Of a stretch of 64,000 nt of DNA, positions 27,704 to 37,295 are shown piece after piece; within the stretch, counting starts at the first letter, position 1; each line of letters starts with the position of its first letter. The DNA comes from Pseudomonas caricapapayae (GTDB taxonomy: Bacteria > Pseudomonadota > Gammaproteobacteria > Pseudomonadales > Pseudomonadaceae). A program made the translations under genes and the position numbers. The notes below the pieces were generated by a model. The model did no database searches and was not told the DNA's origin. It worked only from the letters and a program-made list of their open reading frames with translations. The stretch spans positions 39,262 through 103,261 of the forward strand of contig NZ_LJPW01000150.1 in NCBI RefSeq assembly GCF_001400735.1. Direction: 5' to 3'.

Positions 27704-28924
27704 TCAGCCGATGAAACCGTCCGCTTGCAGAAGTGTTTCCAGGCAATGCTCGCTGATGCCGTAGAACGTCTTGAGCTCCTGAATACGCGACAGCAACAGG
27801 GCTGGGTCGACCGGTTCGGCACGCTTGACGGCGAGGATCATCTTGTTTTTGTTGGTGTGCTCCAGAGAGATGAACTCGAACACCTTGGTTTCATAACCGC
27901 ACGCTTCCAGCAACAAGGCACGCAGGCTGTCAGTGACCATTTCTGCCTGCTGCCCCATGTGCAGGCCGTATTGCAGCATCGGTTTCAACAAAGCCGGGCT
28001 CTGGATCTGCAGACGGATCTGTTTGTGGCAGCACGGCGAGCACATGATGATCGAGGCGCCGGAGCGAATGCCCATATGAATGGCGTAGTCGGTCGCGATA
28101 TCACAGGCGTGCAGCGCGATCATCACATCCAGTGCACGGGGTGCCACAGTGCGTACGTCACCGTGCGCAAAGGTCAGACCGGGATGATCGAGCTTCACCG
28201 CAGCCTCGTTGCACAGCGTCACCATGTCTTCGCGCAGTTCGACACCGGTCACCTGCCCTTGCGCCTGCAAGGTATTGCACAGGTAATCGTGGATAGCGAA
28301 GGTCAGATAACCCTTGCCTGAGCCGAAGTCCGCGACCTTGATGGGTTGATCGAGCTTGAGCGGCGACGCACTCAAGGCATGGGAGAACACTTCGATGAAC
28401 TTGTTGATCTGCTTCCATTTGCGCGACATCGCCGGAATCAGTTCATGCTGCCGATTGGTCACACCAAGGTCGGTCAGGAAGGGCCGGGTAAGCTCCAGAT
28501 AGCGCTTTTTCTCGCGATCATGCCCTGCCGCGGGGGCCTGGCGCTCTTGCTGAGCCTTGCTTTTGAACAGCGTCGTCTTACCCTTCTTGCTGAACTCCAG
28601 CTGCACCTCGTCGGTCAGCGACAGCAAGTGTGCGTTCTTGAACGATTCGGGGATCAGGCTGGCAATAACGTCCACGGCTTCGGCAAGCGGAAAATTCTTG
28701 GTGATGTCGCGGGTCTTGTAGCGGTACACAAATGTCAGGCAAAGCTGCTCCTTGACAGTCAGCGGTTTGATGATAATCCGCTGCAAATCGACCTCGCTGC
28801 CCACGTGTTTGGCCAGGACCAGCTTGATCAACGAGTTCTGCGACAGGCGGGTGTCCAGCAGGCCGAGGAACTGCGTGCGGTGATCGCTCGCAGTGCTGGA
28901 TGACGCAGGAGTAATGACTGACAT
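27704..28924 (-). CDS. SAM-dependent methyltransferase (METTL25-like)
   Basis: A 406-aa protein with a class I methyltransferase core in its middle: DFGSGKGYLTFAIHDYL (SAM loop, ~195-211), VELREDMV, then IALHACDIATDYAI and the cluster SPCCHKQI near 303, which recalls the METTL25/RRNAD1 group. An N-terminal helical region of ~180 residues precedes it. Cytoplasmic. Substrate unknown; an RNA or ribosomal target is possible. Convergent neighbours are absent, and it is divergent from xaxA. Confidence 0.75.
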   Translation of the reverse strand: MSVITPASSSTASDHRTQFLGLLDTRLSQNSLIKLVLAKHVGSEVDLQRIIIKPLTVKEQLCLTFVYRYKTRDITKNFPLAEAVDVIASLIPESFKNAHLLSLTDEVQLEFSKKGKTTLFKSKAQQERQAPAAGHDREKKRYLELTRPFLTDLGVTNRQHELIPAMSRKWKQINKFIEVFSHALSASPLKLDQPIKVADFGSGKGYLTFAIHDYLCNTLQAQGQVTGVELREDMVTLCNEAAVKLDHPGLTFAHGDVRTVAPRALDVMIALHACDIATDYAIHMGIRSGASIIMCSPCCHKQIRLQIQSPALLKPMLQYGLHMGQQAEMVTDSLRALLLEACGYETKVFEFISLEHTNKNKMILAVKRAEPVDPALLLSRIQELKTFYGISEHCLETLLQADGFIG

Positions 28925-29221
28925 TGAAGATGTGCCTCAACTGTCCCCAACGGGAACTTGAAAAATCAGACGTGCATTTTAGGCGGGTCGGCGTACCAAG
29001 GGCACCCCTATTTTTCCCTGAGTACACAGACGGTTCGCACACGCACGCCTGACAATTCGAAACATACATAACCCGTAAAACAATCTCTACCGAAAACTCA
29101 AGGCCATTACTTGTGCCCGGCACAAACAGCTTTATAGTTGCTCTGGCTGATTGCAGACAATCGGCCTCGCCTTTTGGAGCTTTTTGCTCCGACAGAATAA
29201 CTCGCACAAGGAACGTGCATT
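28925..29221. promoter_or_regulatory. Divergent intergenic region before xaxAB
   Basis: A 297-bp non-coding stretch between the methyltransferase and the binary toxin genes; it must hold the promoter for each. AAGGAA lies just before the xaxA ATG. I see no hrp box or other named operator. Confidence 0.4.
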
Positions 29222-30442
29222 ATGTTGAGCCAAGCAGCACTCCTGGAAAACGAAGACATTGCACGGGTTACTTTAAAACCCCTGGAATACGTAAACGTTC
29301 TTCTTGATGATGAAAAAAAGGGTGGCCGAAGCGCCGCCTTTATTCTGAGCAAGGAAGACATCCTCAGCCTGAAACGTTACGAACGGTACGCACTTAATAC
29401 CCCGACTTCACTTGCACGTGTCGAACAACAGCTGGGTTTTAAAAAAAGTGGCATTCTCGGGCTTGAGCCCACAGACATGCTGTCGCTTTATACGGCCATC
29501 AATAACCACGGCAAAAGCTGGCTGGTTATCGAGAATGGCATCAAGCGCAGCGGGTTCACCCTTGATCTGTTTGCCGCGCAGTTCTCGGATCAGGGTCGGC
29601 AGATTATCGGTCACATCGAAAAGATGGATTTTGCCAGGCAACTGGACCTGACCGTTAACGATTTGACCATCGAAGAAGTAAGCGATATACCGCCGATGCC
29701 ACTGGGTGAAACCGACCGGAAAGGCTGTATCACGCTTTCCCAGTTCCTGAAAACAACCGCCTCAAAGATAAAGGATCATCAGGACGCGGCAGGAAAGCTG
29801 ATGCAGCACATCGACACGTTCAGCACTGTCCTGAGCAATAAGCTCCTTCCTGATATCGATCACAAGGCGGGACTGGCGAAGCGCTCCGACGTGGATCAGC
29901 AGATCAAAGACCTGGAAAAAGACATCGAAGAGTTGACGATCGATATAGATCACAAAAACAAAGAATATAAAGCGACCAAAAACAGTATTGCCTGGGGTAT
30001 TTTTGGCGGGCCTGTCGGGATCGCTATCACGGGAGGCATTTTTGGCGCAAAGGCAGAAAAAATTCGAAAAGAAAAAAATCGAATGGTCGCCTCCAAGAAC
30101 CAGAAAGTTCAGGCACTCAAGGAAAAAATCCCCTTGGCCGCCGCCGTCCGCAGCCTGCAATCAATGTTTGAAGACATGGACATTCGCTTAAACGATGCTC
30201 ATCAGAGCGCGACCGACCTGAAAGACCTGTGGGCCCTGCTGGCGGCGTACATCGATAGCTCAGCCGATGAACTGGCGGACATCAGCAACGATCAGGCGCT
30301 GCTGATTTTCGCGCTGCAATTTCAGGGCGTTGTAACACCGTGGCTGGAAATAAAAGGCATCACCACTCAGTTGCTGAAGCTATTTGAAAGTGCGCTTGAT
30401 CAGTTTCAACGCGAAAAAATCTCCAGCACCCCAGGACAATGA
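29222..30442 (+). CDS. xaxA: Alpha-xenorhabdolysin-type binary cytolysin subunit A
   Basis: A 406-aa alpha-helical pore-forming toxin component. Long coiled helices surround a hydrophobic hairpin at residues ~258-280 (AWGIFGGPVGIAITGGIFGA), the segment that enters the membrane in XaxA/YaxA toxins. There is no signal peptide, as in XaxA. The ATG overlaps nothing upstream and has AAGGAA in front. The next gene has XaxB length and overlaps the stop codon, giving the conserved A-B pair. XaxAB from Xenorhabdus lyses insect haemocytes and erythrocytes (established); the target here is not known. Confidence 0.82.
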   Translation: MLSQAALLENEDIARVTLKPLEYVNVLLDDEKKGGRSAAFILSKEDILSLKRYERYALNTPTSLARVEQQLGFKKSGILGLEPTDMLSLYTAINNHGKSWLVIENGIKRSGFTLDLFAAQFSDQGRQIIGHIEKMDFARQLDLTVNDLTIEEVSDIPPMPLGETDRKGCITLSQFLKTTASKIKDHQDAAGKLMQHIDTFSTVLSNKLLPDIDHKAGLAKRSDVDQQIKDLEKDIEELTIDIDHKNKEYKATKNSIAWGIFGGPVGIAITGGIFGAKAEKIRKEKNRMVASKNQKVQALKEKIPLAAAVRSLQSMFEDMDIRLNDAHQSATDLKDLWALLAAYIDSSADELADISNDQALLIFALQFQGVVTPWLEIKGITTQLLKLFESALDQFQREKISSTPGQ

Positions 30443-31455
30443 TCATGACTATTGAAGCTCCTGAAAAAGCGTTGGTCCTCACTCCGCCTTGCCATAAAGT
30501 CATGAGAGCCGCTCACCAGAATATTCTTTCGCAGGTGAGCGCTTTAAAACTGGACTTTCTGCCGGTCATGAAAGAAAAGATGCGACCGCTTCAAGCCGCA
30601 TTGACGAGCGCAGACAAGGCCTATCACCATGAACTAGCCACTCTCACCGCGCAATTGAATAACGTGAATCTGCAGGTGATTGATCTGAAGCAACAGCAGA
30701 TCGAGGCAGACAAAAGACTCAGCGATAAACAAAGACAGCAAGCGATCAGCCTGCTGAACGGACAGCGCATTCGTCAGGTGTCGAATCTCACGGAGAGTGT
30801 GCGCAAAAGCGCTCGCACCCTTGTCGAGCGCAGCGATGATATGACACAGATACATCTGACGCTGGAAGGCAATCGTCTGCAGGAAACACTCCAGCAACAA
30901 ATCGACAGCATGACCGAACGTTCGGCCGGGCTGGAGAGCGCAATGAGTGCCATCGCGGAAGACCGACGCCTGCTCGATGCAACCATCAAGGCATTTGAAA
31001 AGTACCGCCTTGCCGATCAATTCAAGGAAATGCTGCCTACTCCGGAGGAGCTCAGACTGGTCACCCTGCCGTCACCGGAACTTGCGCTGGTTACTGCCGG
31101 GATTGCCAGGCTCGGAAATCTGCTCGGCAAGATCAGCAGTGCCCTGACTTATCTGGATCTGACTGAAGAACGCGACAGACTGAGGTCGCGCTATAACGCC
31201 CTGCTCGACCAGACCCGGACGATCACTCGGGAAGCCAGGGAGACCAAAGCGAAGCTCGATGAGCTGACAGGGCTCGCGCAGATCGATGAGAGCAAGGCGC
31301 TGTGGGTCAAAGAGGCCAGGAAGGTTTATCAATCGCTCTATAATTTTCTGGATCAGATCGCGTCGCAACCTGACTCTTCGGCGTTGATCAGCCAGCATGT
31401 CGAACACCTGAAGGCCTACATAAAATCGTTTTACGATGTAACGCGCGCACTCTGA
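30439..31455 (+). CDS. xaxB: Alpha-xenorhabdolysin-type binary cytolysin subunit B
   Basis: A 338-aa, almost wholly helical protein with heptad-like coiled coils at ~35-190, of XaxB length. It begins inside the xaxA stop codon (ATGA); a second ATG at 30445 has AGGA at better distance and may be the real start. XaxB binds XaxA to form the mixed pore (established for the family). A bidirectional terminator hairpin follows at 31473-31507. Confidence 0.8.
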   Translation: MIMTIEAPEKALVLTPPCHKVMRAAHQNILSQVSALKLDFLPVMKEKMRPLQAALTSADKAYHHELATLTAQLNNVNLQVIDLKQQQIEADKRLSDKQRQQAISLLNGQRIRQVSNLTESVRKSARTLVERSDDMTQIHLTLEGNRLQETLQQQIDSMTERSAGLESAMSAIAEDRRLLDATIKAFEKYRLADQFKEMLPTPEELRLVTLPSPELALVTAGIARLGNLLGKISSALTYLDLTEERDRLRSRYNALLDQTRTITREARETKAKLDELTGLAQIDESKALWVKEARKVYQSLYNFLDQIASQPDSSALISQHVEHLKAYIKSFYDVTRAL

Positions 31456-31472
31456 GGCACACGTGTTTCAGG

Positions 31473-31507
31473 AAAGGCAGGTGCCGATTTCGTCGGCCCC
31501 TGCCTTT
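31473..31507. terminator. Bidirectional terminator between xaxB and TPM gene
   Basis: AAAGGCAGG pairs with CCTGCCTTT, with an inner GCCGA/TCGGC stem. The A run on the left and T run on the right give a terminator in both directions, which suits the two convergent genes. Confidence 0.8.
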
Positions 31508-31512
31508 TGTCA

Positions 31513-32130
31513 TTACCCCAGCACCACCAGCCGATTCGGCAACTCATTCCTGCCGTGGGTCACCGGAACATGATCGGCAAGCAACTCGCCACACGCATGA
31601 ATACAGCCCAGAAACCCCTGCAAGGTCTGTCCGTCCCTGACCTGCTGGGTGAATACATCGACCATTGCCTTCCAGGTATCGTCGTGCAGACGGCTGGCGA
31701 TGCCATGATCGACCAGAATTTCGACGTAACGCTCGGCTTCGCTGACAAACACCAGAATGCCTGTTCCGTCATGAGTCTTGTGCAGGTTTTGTTCAAGAAA
31801 CTGTCGACGCGCCAGATTCCCGGCCCGCCAGCGCCGTACCGAAAGCGGCACCAGCAAGGCGGATACTTTCGATAACCGGCAGACCAGCGCCACGACGATG
31901 AACGTACTCATCTGCGCCAGCATCAATTCGTCCGCGCTCAGCCACTGGACCCAGTAATTGATCGTACCCGGCAGCAGCAGGCCGAGCAGCCCGGCCCAGA
32001 TCAGCGGCATATACGCATAGTCGTCGGCGCGGGCAGCCAGTACCGTGACCAGTTCGGCATCGGTGCGCTGCTCGACGCGATCAATTGCCTCGGCCACCTG
32101 CCGTTGCTCTTCTGTGTTCAATAACGCCAT
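31513..32130 (-). CDS. TPM-domain membrane protein
   Basis: A 205-aa inner-membrane protein. A short cytoplasmic start (residues 1-35, EEQRQVAEAIDRVEQRTDAELVTVLA) gives way to two transmembrane helices (~40-60 and ~70-90). The TPM-type domain follows, with GILVFVSEAERYVEILVDHGIASRL. It is paired with the TPM gene upstream. TPM proteins are linked to membrane protein quality control or photosystem assembly in other organisms; the role in pseudomonads is not settled. Confidence 0.8.
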   Translation of the reverse strand: MALLNTEEQRQVAEAIDRVEQRTDAELVTVLAARADDYAYMPLIWAGLLGLLLPGTINYWVQWLSADELMLAQMSTFIVVALVCRLSKVSALLVPLSVRRWRAGNLARRQFLEQNLHKTHDGTGILVFVSEAERYVEILVDHGIASRLHDDTWKAMVDVFTQQVRDGQTLQGFLGCIHACGELLADHVPVTHGRNELPNRLVVLG

Positions 32131-32155
32131 GGTTCCCTCATTCCGAATCGTTCAA

Positions 32156-32866
32156 CTACCAGTTGCCCGAAGCCCCACCACCGCCGAAGCGACCGCCACT
32201 CCGGTCAGCGGCTTTGTCGCGAGCAGGCCGGGCAGCACCACGTCTGATGCTGATGATCACAATGCCCAGCACGACAAGAGTCAGCACAATAGCGATCAGC
32301 CAGACCTGATCTTCACTGGTCTGCTCGTCATAATCGGACATCTGTCGGGTCGGCTCGGGATAATCCGGTATCTGACCACCCAATGCCGCGATGACCGCTC
32401 GTGTGCCACGCTCGACGCCGATCGTAAAGCGATTGTCGTCAAACTCGGGCGTCATCAGCATATCGATGATCAAGGAAGCCTGAGCATCATTGAGACGATC
32501 CTTCAGGGCAGCGCCAACCTCCATGAACACCTTGCGCTTGTCGCGGTAAACCATCAGCAGAACACTGTTGTCCTCACCATGAAGCCCCAGCCCCCAGGCA
32601 TCGCCCAACCGAGAGCCGAATTCCTCAAGACTCGTGCCCTGCAGATCGGCCAGGGTCACCACCACCACGCGCTCGCCGGTTGCCTGCTCGTGGGCACGCA
32701 GAAGTCTGGCCAGACGAACCGTGGTCTGGCTATCAAGCATCTGTGCTGCATCGACAACACTGCCGGTCATCGGCGGAAAAACCAGTGCGGGCGGCTCCGC
32801 TTCGGCACGCAACCCCCCTCCCAACAGCATCACCACGTACAACACCCACTGTGAAACAGACTTCAA
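32156..32866 (-). CDS. Secreted/membrane TPM-domain protein (YgcG-like)
   Basis: A 236-aa protein with a signal peptide (residues 1-24), a TPM domain (FPPMTGSVVDAAQMLDSQT through VGAALKDRLNDAQASLIIDMLMTPEF), one C-terminal transmembrane helix at ~190-208, and a glycine-rich tail GGRFGGGGASGNW typical of the YgcG family. It precedes the second TPM gene by 25 bases. A lemA gene, the usual third partner, is not seen here. Confidence 0.85.
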   Translation of the reverse strand: MKSVSQWVLYVVMLLGGGLRAEAEPPALVFPPMTGSVVDAAQMLDSQTTVRLARLLRAHEQATGERVVVVTLADLQGTSLEEFGSRLGDAWGLGLHGEDNSVLLMVYRDKRKVFMEVGAALKDRLNDAQASLIIDMLMTPEFDDNRFTIGVERGTRAVIAALGGQIPDYPEPTRQMSDYDEQTSEDQVWLIAIVLTLVVLGIVIISIRRGAARPARDKAADRSGGRFGGGGASGNW

Positions 32867-33165
32867 AATCAGACCTCCGGTGCTTTTTTGAATCTATTGA
32901 AACGACACGCCTTAGCCAAAACACAAGTTCCCCGGCATAATCCACCGCCAACGCCTGGTACGGTCAATAATTGATCGAACAGGGTTTGTACAAAAATCAA
33001 TCAAACCACCATTTTCGTACACACCTTGGGGAGACTTCATACAGTCAAGCGCATAGCAACTATCCTTGCGCTCTGTACGAACCATAACGCCAAAGGTCCA
33101 TAACCCAAAAACTGGCTGTCGGACATTAAACGCGAGTTACTGACAAAAGCCTTGAGAAATCATTC

Positions 33166-35463
33166 ATGAATAAGCTGTGTTTATTAGGTTTGCTGGTCGG
33201 TATGGCCAGCCAGTCGGTGATGGCTCAAACCGCTGCCGCCACGGACAATACAACGCTTCAAGCCAAGAATGCCTTCATCGGCAAACTCATGAAACAAATG
33301 ACTCTGGACGAAAAGATCGGCCAGTTGCGTTTGATCAGTATCAGCGCTGAAATGCCACAGCCGCAAATTCTCAAGGAAATTGCTGCAGGAAGAATCGGCG
33401 GCACGTTCAACTCCATTACGCGCTCGGAAAATCGCCCGCTGCAGGAAGCAGCTGTCGCTAAAAGCCGTCTGAAAATTCCGATGTTTTTTGCCTATGACGT
33501 TGTTCACGGTCATCGCACGATTTTTCCGATCAGCCTGGGCATGGCTGCCAGCTGGGACATGGACGCCGTCGCACTGATGGGCCGGGTTTCGGCGCAGGAA
33601 GCGAGTGCCGACAGTATCGACATGACATTCGCACCCATGGTCGATATTTCCCGCGATCCACGCTGGGGCCGCAGTTCTGAAGGTTTCGGCGAGGACACCT
33701 ATCTGGTGTCACGCATCTCCGACGTGATGGTCAGGTCTTTTCAGGGCAAGAACGTTGCAGCCAATGACAGCATCATGGCGGCAGTCAAGCATTTCGCCCT
33801 GTATGGCGCAGTCGAAGGCGGACGCGACTACAACACCGTGGACATGAGCATGACGCGCATGTACCAGGACTACCTGCCGCCCTACAAGGCTGGCATCGAT
33901 GCGGGTGCTGGCGGTGTGATGGTCGCGCTCAATTCGATCAATGGCGTTCCGTCGACCTCCAACAAGTGGCTGATGCAGGATCTGCTGCGCAAGGACTGGG
34001 GTTTCAAGGGCGTGACCATCAGTGACCACGGCGCACTAAAGGAGCTGATCGACCACGGCGTGGCCAAGGACTTCCGCGAAGCCGCCAAGCTGGCGATCAA
34101 GGCGGGCGTCGACCTGAGCATGAACGATGCGGCCTATGGTGAGCAGTTGCCCGGGCTGGTAAAAGACGGCGAGGTTTCCATGAAGGAAATCGACAACGCC
34201 GTGCGTGAAGTGCTGGGTGCCAAATACGACATGGGCCTGTTCGCCTCGCCTTACGGTCGCATCGGCGTTGCCGCCGATGACCCTGCCGACACCTATTCCG
34301 ATGACCGCCTGCACCGTGCAGAGGCCCGCGATGTCGCGCGCAAGACCCTTGTACTGCTGAAAAACCAGAACGACACGCTGCCGCTGAAGAAACAAGGCAC
34401 CATCGCGGTGATTGGCGGGCTGGCCCAAAGTCACCTCGACATGCTCGGCAGCTGGTCGGCTGCCGGCCGTGCCAACCAGTCAGTGACCGTATATGAAGGG
34501 CTGGCCAATGCAGTCGGCGACAAGGCCAGACTGGTTTACGCGCGTGGCGCCAATGTCAGTGACAACGAACACATCCTCAATTACCTGAACTTTATCGAGA
34601 AGGAAGTGGAGGTCGACCCGCGTCCGGCGCAGGAAATGATCGACGAAGCGGTCAAGGTCGCCGAGCAGGCCGACGTGATCGTTGCCGTGGTCGGCGAGTC
34701 GCGCGGCATGTCCCATGAATCGGCCAGCCGCAGCAGCCTGAACATTCCGGGCAGGCAGCAGGATCTGATCAAGGCACTCAAGGCCACGGGCAAACCTCTG
34801 GTACTGGTGCTGATGAATGGTCGTCCGCTGGTGCTGGTCGACGAACAGGAGCAGGCCGACGCCATGCTCGAAACGTGGTTCCCGGGTACCGAAGGCGGCA
34901 ACGCAGTGGCTGATGTGCTGTTCGGCGACTACAACCCGTCGGGTAAGCTGGCCATGTCATTCCCGCGCTCGATCGGTCAACTGCCGGTCTACTATGCGCA
35001 CCTCAACACCGGCCGCCCTTATCACGAAGGCAAGCCTGGCAACTACACCTCGCATTACTTCGAGGAGCCCAATGGGCCGCTGTTCCCGTTTGGTTTTGGT
35101 CTGAGCTACACGCAGTTCGACGTATCGGACGTCAAGCTGTCGGACTCCAGCATGGCGCGCAAAGGCAAGCTCACTGCCAGCGTGACCGTGAAAAATACCG
35201 GCAAGGTTGCGGGTGCCACCGTTGTGCAGTTATACCTGCATGATGTGGCGGCTTCGATCAGTCGTCCGGTGAAAGAACTGAAGAACTTCGAAAAAGTGAT
35301 GCTTGAGCCTGGAGAAGAAAAAGTCGTGACTTTCACCCTCAGTGAAAGCGACCTGAAGTTCTACAACAGCGAGCTCAAGTACGCTGCGGAACCTGGAGAA
35401 TTCAAGGTCATGATCGGCCTGGACTCACAGACCGTGAAAGAAGCGACCTTCAATCTGTTGTAA
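33166..35463 (+). CDS. bglX: Periplasmic beta-glucosidase BglX (GH3)
   Basis: A 765-aa glycoside hydrolase family 3 enzyme with signal peptide (residues 1-20, ending VMAQ). The N-terminal (beta/alpha)8 barrel holds the nucleophile Asp in GVTISDHGALKEL. The second domain has GESRGMSHESASRSSL and the LPVYYAHLNTGRPY site, and a fibronectin type III-like C-terminal domain ends the protein. It releases glucose from beta-glucosides, probably plant cell-wall oligosaccharides or phenolic glucosides, in the periplasm. Full length for BglX (E. coli 765 aa). Confidence 0.95.
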   Translation: MNKLCLLGLLVGMASQSVMAQTAAATDNTTLQAKNAFIGKLMKQMTLDEKIGQLRLISISAEMPQPQILKEIAAGRIGGTFNSITRSENRPLQEAAVAKSRLKIPMFFAYDVVHGHRTIFPISLGMAASWDMDAVALMGRVSAQEASADSIDMTFAPMVDISRDPRWGRSSEGFGEDTYLVSRISDVMVRSFQGKNVAANDSIMAAVKHFALYGAVEGGRDYNTVDMSMTRMYQDYLPPYKAGIDAGAGGVMVALNSINGVPSTSNKWLMQDLLRKDWGFKGVTISDHGALKELIDHGVAKDFREAAKLAIKAGVDLSMNDAAYGEQLPGLVKDGEVSMKEIDNAVREVLGAKYDMGLFASPYGRIGVAADDPADTYSDDRLHRAEARDVARKTLVLLKNQNDTLPLKKQGTIAVIGGLAQSHLDMLGSWSAAGRANQSVTVYEGLANAVGDKARLVYARGANVSDNEHILNYLNFIEKEVEVDPRPAQEMIDEAVKVAEQADVIVAVVGESRGMSHESASRSSLNIPGRQQDLIKALKATGKPLVLVLMNGRPLVLVDEQEQADAMLETWFPGTEGGNAVADVLFGDYNPSGKLAMSFPRSIGQLPVYYAHLNTGRPYHEGKPGNYTSHYFEEPNGPLFPFGFGLSYTQFDVSDVKLSDSSMARKGKLTASVTVKNTGKVAGATVVQLYLHDVAASISRPVKELKNFEKVMLEPGEEKVVTFTLSESDLKFYNSELKYAAEPGEFKVMIGLDSQTVKEATFNLL

Positions 35464-35474
35464 TGCCCGTCCAT

Positions 35475-35508
35475 GGCGCGTTCGCAGGCACTCGCCTGCA
35501 AACGCGCC
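35475..35508. repeat. Strong hairpin between bglX and sensor kinase
   Basis: GGCGCGTTCGCAGGC (35475-35489) pairs with GCCTGCAAACGCGCC (35494-35508) with a single mismatch and a 4-base loop. It lies just after the bglX stop codon and may attenuate or end transcription before the kinase gene; there is no T tract. Confidence 0.6.
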
Positions 35509-35531
35509 GTGAAGTCCGATCAGGCCGCAAC

Positions 35532-37289
35532 ATGACGCTAAAGCATCGTTACTGGCGCATCACCCTGTACGTGCTATTGATTCTGGCCGGTGCAGCGCTG
35601 TCCGCCGGGCTCGCGATGCTTCAGGCCCAGCGCCATACGCTGTCGGAAGATGCCGTGCGTGCTGAAGGCCAGCTGGCACTCTACGCCAATACCCTGCACA
35701 CCCTGATTGAGCGTTACCGCGCTCTACCCTCAGTTCTGGCTCTGGACCCGGAGATTCGTGCCGCATTGAATGGTCCGGTCACCGGCGAGATGCAGAACGC
35801 GCTCAATCTCAAGCTGGAAAAAATCAACAGCACGGCCCATTCATCGACGCTCGAGTTGCTCGACCTGCACGGATTGGCAATCGGCGCGAGCAACTGGCGC
35901 ACGCCCAACAGCTATGTCGGTCACAACTACGGCTTTCGCCCCTACTTCCTGCAAACCCGCGCTCAGGGCACCGGGCGCTTCTACGCGGTGGGTGTGACAA
36001 CCGGGATTCCGGGGTACTTTCTGTCCAGCGCGGTGGTGAACGATACAGGTGCCTTCATGGGCGCGATGGTCGTGAAGCTGGAGTTTCCGGACCTTGAGCA
36101 GGAGTGGGGTCAGGGTGATGATCTACTGCTGGTCAGCGATGAAAAGGGCATCGTGTTTATTGCCAATCAGTCAGGCTGGCGCTATCGCGAGTTGCTGCCC
36201 ATTTCCGTGGAAGACCGTGCCGACCTGTTGCGCACCCGCCAATACGACAAGAAAGTACTGACGCCATTGCGCAGCCGGGTTATCGACAGCTTTGGCGAAA
36301 ACAGTCACTTGAGCCGCGTCGAAGGGCCTGAGGGCACCACGGATTATCTCTGGCAGTCGCTGCCGTTGCCCGATGAAAACTGGACCTTGCACCTGTTGCG
36401 CAAGCCACCCGCGTCCAGTGAGGATATTCGCAATGCAGGGCTAGCTGCGGCGGGTATCTGGCTGGCTCTGGTATTTCTGGGCCTGTTTCTTTATCAGCGC
36501 TGGCGACTGGCGCGATTAAGGGAACGCAACCGGGACGAACTGGAGCGCCTGGTGCAGGAGCGAACCCGAGATCTGCAAACCGCGCAGGACGGTCTGGTGC
36601 AATCGGCCAAACTGGCAGCGCTGGGGCAGATGTCGGCAGCACTGGCCCACGAAATCAATCAGCCGCTGACTGCCCAGCGCATGCAACTGGCAACCCTGCG
36701 GTTGCTGCTGGATCAAGGCCGAATAGATGAAGCCTGCAAGGCGCTGGTTCCGGTCGATCAACAATTGACTCGTATGGCCGCCTTGACCAGCCACCTGAAG
36801 ACCTTTGCCCGCAAAAGCCCCAGCGGTTTGCGCGAGAGGCTGGACCTCGCGATGGTAGTCGATCAGGCCTTGCTGCTGCTCGACCCGCGCCTGCGCGAGG
36901 AGCACATCGACTGCGTACTGCATCTTTCCCGCCCTGCGTGGGTACGCGGCGATGCCATACGCCTGGAGCAGGTGCTGATAAACCTGCTGCGCAACGCACT
37001 GGATGCCATGCGCGAGCGCCCGTCCAGACGCCTCGAGGTGCGTATCGACGCCATCGACGGCCACTGGCGTCTCAGCGTCAGGGACAGCGGAACGGGCATC
37101 GCTGCGGAGAATCTAGCCAGTATTTTCGATCCGTTCTTCACCACCAAACCGGTAGGCGATGGTCTGGGCCTTGGCCTGGCAGTATCGTACGCCATCATTC
37201 ATGAACTGGGCGGACAGCTGACGGCGCAAAACCACGAGGACGGCGCTGTGTTCTCGTTCAGCCTGCCCAACGATTTTCTGGAGACCTGA
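35532..37289 (+). CDS. DctB-like sensor histidine kinase
   Basis: A 585-aa inner-membrane kinase. A transmembrane helix lies at ~9-30 and a periplasmic double-PAS type sensor at ~35-290 (NSYVGHNYGFRPYF, RFYAVGVTTGIPGYFLS). A second helix lies at ~300-325, then a coiled linker, the phosphoacceptor His373 in ALAHEINQPL, and the ATPase domain with NLLRNALDAM and DSGTGIAAENLASIFDPFFTTK. The sensor and kinase resemble C4-dicarboxylate sensor DctB. It is followed at once by the cognate NtrC-type regulator. I chose ATG 35532; the open frame extends to 35463 without a good start. The ligand is not proven. Confidence 0.87.
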   Translation: MTLKHRYWRITLYVLLILAGAALSAGLAMLQAQRHTLSEDAVRAEGQLALYANTLHTLIERYRALPSVLALDPEIRAALNGPVTGEMQNALNLKLEKINSTAHSSTLELLDLHGLAIGASNWRTPNSYVGHNYGFRPYFLQTRAQGTGRFYAVGVTTGIPGYFLSSAVVNDTGAFMGAMVVKLEFPDLEQEWGQGDDLLLVSDEKGIVFIANQSGWRYRELLPISVEDRADLLRTRQYDKKVLTPLRSRVIDSFGENSHLSRVEGPEGTTDYLWQSLPLPDENWTLHLLRKPPASSEDIRNAGLAAAGIWLALVFLGLFLYQRWRLARLRERNRDELERLVQERTRDLQTAQDGLVQSAKLAALGQMSAALAHEINQPLTAQRMQLATLRLLLDQGRIDEACKALVPVDQQLTRMAALTSHLKTFARKSPSGLRERLDLAMVVDQALLLLDPRLREEHIDCVLHLSRPAWVRGDAIRLEQVLINLLRNALDAMRERPSRRLEVRIDAIDGHWRLSVRDSGTGIAAENLASIFDPFFTTKPVGDGLGLGLAVSYAIIHELGGQLTAQNHEDGAVFSFSLPNDFLET

Positions 37290-37295
37290 CCCGGC

